Origin: Herpomyces periplanetae
Taxonomy: Eukaryota; Ascomycota; Laboulbeniomycetes; Herpomycetales; Herpomycetaceae
Length of the DNA: 64,000 bases
NCBI GenBank assembly: GCA_009733715.1
Contig: WMKJ01000027.1
Span: forward strand, 1-64,000
Direction of reading: 5' to 3'
The notes under the pieces are model-generated. The model ran no database searches. It saw only the letters and a program-made list of their open reading frames with translations, and was not told the DNA's origin. The stretch's first letter is position 1, and each line of letters opens with the position of its first letter. Shown here in pieces: positions 59,978 through 64,000 of this stretch. The position numbers and the translations under genes are program-made.

Positions 59978-61271
59978 TCATTTTTTCCCTCTCGCCTTGC
60001 CCTTTTTCTCTTGCACCCGCTTGCTTCTTGTAGATTCTAATGTCTCTTTACTGTACCCTGTTACCCTTGTATCTTTATCATCACCTTCTTCACTAGTTCC
60101 TCCACGTTCAGTCTTCATTCTACTCGTCTGCTTTCTTCTAGTTTCTCTTTTTTTCTTCGCCCCGTTCACTTTCCTTACGTCCTGCTCTTCTTCTCCTACT
60201 TTCTCTATTCCGGCCTTTTTGTTAATCCTCCCACACCTCTTCTCATCTGCTACTCTTCTGTCATCCTCCCCTTCCAATTCATCTTCTTTCGTTGATTCTC
60301 CAACGCTTGTAATTATCGACTCTGTTAACGAGCACAATGAATCTTCGTCTCCTAGATCCTTAATACACCCATCTTTATCTTCCCCGTCATCGTTATCATT
60401 ATCATCACACAAACTTTTTTCACGCTTTACTTCTTTACCCCTCGCTTTCTTACTCGGCTTGTCCGATACCTTTGCTTCTTGATTCTTCGATATTACCGCC
60501 CGTTTATTCGTCTTACCCTTTACCCTAGCACCATCTTTCTCTTTTCCTTTAGCTTCTTCATCTTCGTCATCGTCATCTACATCCGATGCTTTACGCTTGA
60601 CCTGTTTTACGCGAAACCCGCGCATTCCCGGTCGATTTACTTCCACGTCCTACGCCTCCTTTCGTTAGTTCATTTGTGTACGTCAAAAGGGTCAAAGTTA
60701 CCCGAAATGTGGGAATAACTTCACACTGGTCCTACCCCTTTGAAATCTTCATCATCAATATGTCCCTGTTCTAGAGCCCGTCGTAATTTCTTTTGTGCAT
60801 CCTCGGGTAATTCAGCATACCCATCAAGCATGTCTACATCACCGTTGATCTCCTGCTTCAGATTGGCAATCACTGACGGTGTTACGCAACTCCTGTAAAT
60901 ACGGAATCTTATGTGTTAGTAGCTTTTAATGCTTAAATTACGCTTACTTTAACATAAAATTCCCTTGCTAACTTACCAATGTCGCCATTGGTAAGATCCT
61001 CTTTCTTGAAATTTCACCCATACTCCTAGCCTAACTTCATCTCGACCAATTTTAACGCCCAACTTAGCACATTCGACTCCACGACACGCCGCTCGTTTAT
61101 TCGGTGATACTTCTATTAACCGCCCAAAATATCTTCACCGTTAATTCATATTATGCTTACTTGAACCCCCATAGTTCGTAAATCCCCAAAGAAATTTTTA
61201 TTCTCGCGAATACACTGCAACAAAAAATTTTCCGTAAAGGAACACTTAAACTAACCAATTCGATACGGCAT
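59978..61271 (-). CDS. PARP-type zinc-finger protein with charged tail
   Basis: DNA-break/nick-sensing type of zinc finger (zf-PARP) without a PARP catalytic domain; probably nuclear. Four exons: 61256-61271, 60977-61112, 60736-60892 and 59978-60649; donors GTTAGT, GTAAGT and GTAGGA. The spliced start is MPYRIEVSPNKRAACRGVEC. The finger continues AKLGVKIGRDEVRLGVWVKF and YQWRHWSCVTPSVIANLK: Cys..Cys then His-x2-Cys. Next comes LDGYAELPEDAQKKLRRALE and QGHIDDEDFKG-DVEVNRPGM, a motif I recall following the finger in fungal proteins. The last 200 residues are a highly charged Lys/Glu/Asp tail with several nuclear-localisation-like runs. Length is 326 residues. The first Cys pair is spaced C-x4-C rather than the animal PARP C-x2-C; I recall the same spacing in fungal relatives. 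Function in fungi is not established to my knowledge. Confidence 0.88.
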
Positions 61272-61724
61272 ACTAGCGCTGTTAATCCGTTAACTATAGT
61301 GCGTGTTAAAGATCAAAAAATTGCCACTTTTAAAATTCTTTATCTCTTTCAACCAAACATCTGGTGTCTGCCAATAGTTCGTTAAATATCCCCATTCATA
61401 TTACCTTTGACCTTTTTCCAATCATGTATTTCACTTATCACAATAATACCTGCTCACGCTGACAATATTTTACCCACTAACTTGTTAACGTACTAGTCTA
61501 TCTTCGCACTCGTACACCTATCTATTAAACCATAATCTAATACTTATCTCCTCCCCCCCAAACTTCCCATGAACCATTTTTCCCCATATCTTACATCTTT
61601 CTTTGTCCATCCTTTTCCAACTCCTCCATCACGTGCCGCCCCCTTCATCTGTCCCGTGACCTCCAAAACTTCGGCTAAATCTGCCCAGAGGTTCAGGCGA
61701 ACTACTTGTCGATCTATGAAATAC

Positions 61725-61732
61725 CACGTGAT
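61725..61732 (-). promoter_or_regulatory. RTCACGTG E-box (first of a pair)
   Basis: CACGTGAT, 454 bases upstream of the PARP-finger start codon, 97 bases from a second copy. Confidence 0.35.
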
Positions 61733-61821
61733 TCCCATCTCATCTAGACTCTGTTTCTCCCGAAGAAATCATTATGTGATAGTGTGATTAAGCTCTTCGT
61801 TAGTATGGCCTTCCATTTGAA

Positions 61822-61829
61822 CACGTGAT
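61822..61829 (-). promoter_or_regulatory. RTCACGTG E-box (second of a pair)
   Basis: CACGTGAT in the same orientation as the copy at 61725. Confidence 0.35.
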
Positions 61830-63174
61830 ACCTTTTATCCTTGTTAGTTAATGGCGCACATAATTTTTCTTTTCTAACATGCTAATCTTCCTTTTCACAT
61901 TCAAACTTTTTCTTTACCATCTTTTTTGTTTTCCTCCCGTCAAATTGACTCTTTCGTCTTAGATTAGTTCAAAAGTTTTTTATTCAATTTAACTACGCTA
62001 ACTATTTATTTGTAATGCCTTGCTCTATCGATGCACACACTGGGTGACCTTGGTGCAAAATTTCTTTTCCTAAACGTCATAACACTCGCATCTGGTTCAT
62101 GATCGATCAATATGGAGAAAAAAACCAAGATGGCAAAATGGCGAATTTGTAGACCGATTGATCAACTGATTTGCAATACGGTATCATACACTGCCGCTAA
62201 GCACGCCCTTTAATATTGCCTTAAACAAATTCAATATATCTTCCAACTCAATAGTATCAACATTCGTGCGCGTATCAGTAGTGATCAAGTGCATTAACTT
62301 TGCCTCGATTTACCGTTGGCGGACTTTTCATCCTCCCTTTGTTCTCATATCTCTTAGTCTAACGTCAATTATTTTACGTCAACTCGTTCATGCCTAGCCT
62401 ACCTTGTAGCCTTGTCATTTTTTTCACCTCCTCACACACAAACCCCTCTCACCTCACCGTCCTTTATCCGACTATTCCATTTTTTGCTTGCCCTATACGC
62501 TCTTTCTGCATAATTTTGGTCACTAACTCACGCCCACTTTCCCATACGAGTTTATCGTTAGCTATGTGATACTCTTCTACCATTCCGTCTCACCACCCTC
62601 TTGACTCTTAATTTGTCCATCAACTCATCTTCATGTTTCACTCTGTTACCCTGCTCCCCGCCCCATCACCGTCTACCCCCCTTCACCCTTGCTTTTCACC
62701 CCTTCCCCGCAACCACTAAGCTCTCCCTCCTGTTACGTCATTCTACCATTTCAAACGGCTTTTCCACCTTTCCGTTTATCTCTATCTAATTTTTTACTAC
62801 AATACACGCACACACACCCTCCAATTCTCTTGTTTTAATGTTTTCCGTTCACCTAACCTTCATCCTACTCTAAAAATATCATCCTCTACAGTACGCCAGA
62901 AGGGTTCATTCTTTCAACTTTAAAAATGCTGGAAAATAATTTATTTAAAAGTAGTGGTAGCTAGATACTGCTGGGTCTCTCCCAATTGCAAACAGGACTA
63001 ATCTGGCCTTACCAAATTATACCATCGGACGATAAAATTTTCAAGACTCAGGCTTACATCATATGGTGTAATGAACGAATGACAAGTATGCCTGATTTAG
63101 TGTATACGGGCATCACAAGAATACGTACCGGATCGTTGCTAAATCTTATGTCAACATACAAATTTTCCCTTTAA

Positions 63175-64000
63175 TCAATACACACGCTTCGCCGGCGGCA
63201 CAGATTTGCACTCAGTTTCATCCAGCGTTGTGCTAGTCACAGCTCGATATCCTATGCTAACCGGCCCATGAGGGTCGGGCTGCCATGTTAGTGTATGCTT
63301 CATCCATTCCTCATCATCTCGATCCGGGTAATCTTCCCGCGCATGAGCTCCTCGCGATTCTTTGCGGTTCGACGCAGCATGTGCAGTTTGTACCCTGTTT
63401 ACCCATTATGTCGGTGTTAGTAACGTTCACCAAGCGAAATGCTAAATTCAATACGTACGCGCACGTTAATAAATTGCGGAGTTCCAGCGTTTCAACTAGA
63501 TCTGTGTTCCACACCATACCGCGGTCGCGTGTAGCGACGTCATCGAACTGCTTATCGACTAACTTGATTCTCTCGACACCCTCGTCTAGTGATTCCTGAG
63601 TTCGAAATACGCTAACATCCGTTTGCATAACCTTTTGCATGTTCAAACGTATTTCAGAGGTTAATTTACTCCCATCTGCTGTACGAACTTTGTCTAGTGT
63701 TGATATGGAATTAGCACCAGCATCTGACTCGAATGGTTTGTGAGGCATATTTGGACTAGAGGTATCGCGAATTTTGTGCGACACGGCCCGACCGAAAACA
63801 ATCAAGTCTAATAATGAATTTGCGCCTAGTCTGTTTGCACCGTGTACTGATACACAAGCTGCTTCACCACACGCGAACAAACCCTGGACCGTTCTGTCTT
63901 TTCCATTTTCATCAAGTGTTATCACTTCACCAGTATATCGTGTGGGAATACCACCCATGTTATAGTGCACAGTTGGTAAAACCGGGATTGGATGTTTAGT
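63175..64000 (-). CDS. SDH1: Succinate dehydrogenase flavoprotein subunit, 3' part
   Basis: FAD-bearing catalytic subunit of mitochondrial complex II, oxidising succinate to fumarate. The gene runs in from beyond the right edge. Visible exons are 63459-64000 and 63175-63394, with a 64-base intron (donor GTACGT, acceptor CAG). The first visible residues are [20 protein letters not shown], an SDHA signature. Next is [34 protein letters not shown] (FAD and active-site region), the helical domain, and [20 protein letters not shown] made by the splice. [20 protein letters not shown] carries the catalytic Arg region. It ends [13 protein letters not shown]. About 253 residues are seen. The usual second His/Arg residues are intact. 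Confidence 0.95.

Larger units (their letters stand above)
61272..63174. other. Intergenic between the zinc-finger gene and SDH1
   Basis: Promoter side of the PARP-finger gene and 3' side of SDH1. Two CACGTGAT sites at 61725 and 61822. The plus strand is pyrimidine-rich, especially 62.3-62.9 kb. No gene recognised. Confidence 0.55.

Overview
The window is nuclear DNA of a fungus, most likely a filamentous ascomycete (inference). The evidence is a GH71 alpha-1,3-glucanase, a Rec8 kleisin, a fungal-type Nha1 antiporter, several protein families I know only from fungi, and 30 short spliceosomal introns (about 50 to 210 bases) with GT..AG ends and, in some, a yeast-like TACTAAC branch site. The DNA is AT-rich and the gene density is low: 17 protein genes in 64 kb, with 5 to 7 kb gaps. 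I saw no rRNA, tRNA, CRISPR array or recognisable intact transposon.

Layout. 1-10 kb: 3' end of a GH71 glucanase (+), a 1141-residue fungal orphan (-), and a Cys-ladder single-span membrane protein (-). 11-17 kb: TRM44 tRNA methyltransferase (+), F1Fo-ATP synthase subunit d (-), NAC alpha (-). 18-26 kb: REC8 cohesin kleisin (-), proteasome deubiquitinase UBP6/USP14 (-), Arp2/3 subunit ARPC4 (-). 26-38 kb: exosome subunit RRP43 (+), converging on the SRP receptor alpha subunit (-), then a 5.5 kb gap and a second conserved fungal orphan (+). 38-50 kb: a 6.9 kb low-complexity gap with a strand-composition switch, a Ste20/PAK kinase (+), the ESCRT-0 subunit HSE1 (-), and ribosomal protein eL14 (+), divergent from HSE1. 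50-64 kb: an unexplained 3.3 kb stretch, the Nha1-type Na+/H+ antiporter (-), a 4.9 kb gap, a PARP-type zinc-finger protein (-), and the 3' end of SDH1 (-), which runs off the right edge.

Most genes are housekeeping and there is no operon-like logic. Functional links are loose: NAC, SRP receptor and eL14 belong to protein synthesis and targeting; RRP43 and TRM44 to RNA metabolism; ATP synthase d and SDH1 to mitochondria; the PAK kinase and Arp2/3 to actin polarity. I rebuilt the intron-exon structures by hand from protein-family expectation plus splice signals. Several genes begin with coding exons of only 3 to 19 bases.

The less ordinary observations are: the run of micro-exons at gene starts; T at donor position +3 (GTTAGT or GTTAGC) in 5 of 30 introns; a recurrent RTCACGTG promoter element; a purine-to-pyrimidine strand switch near 43.3 kb flanked by G-quadruplex motifs and triplet repeats upstream of the PAK gene; and a GC-rich frame at 21.1 to 21.4 kb interrupted by two in-frame stops. 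I found no convincing new multi-gene system.
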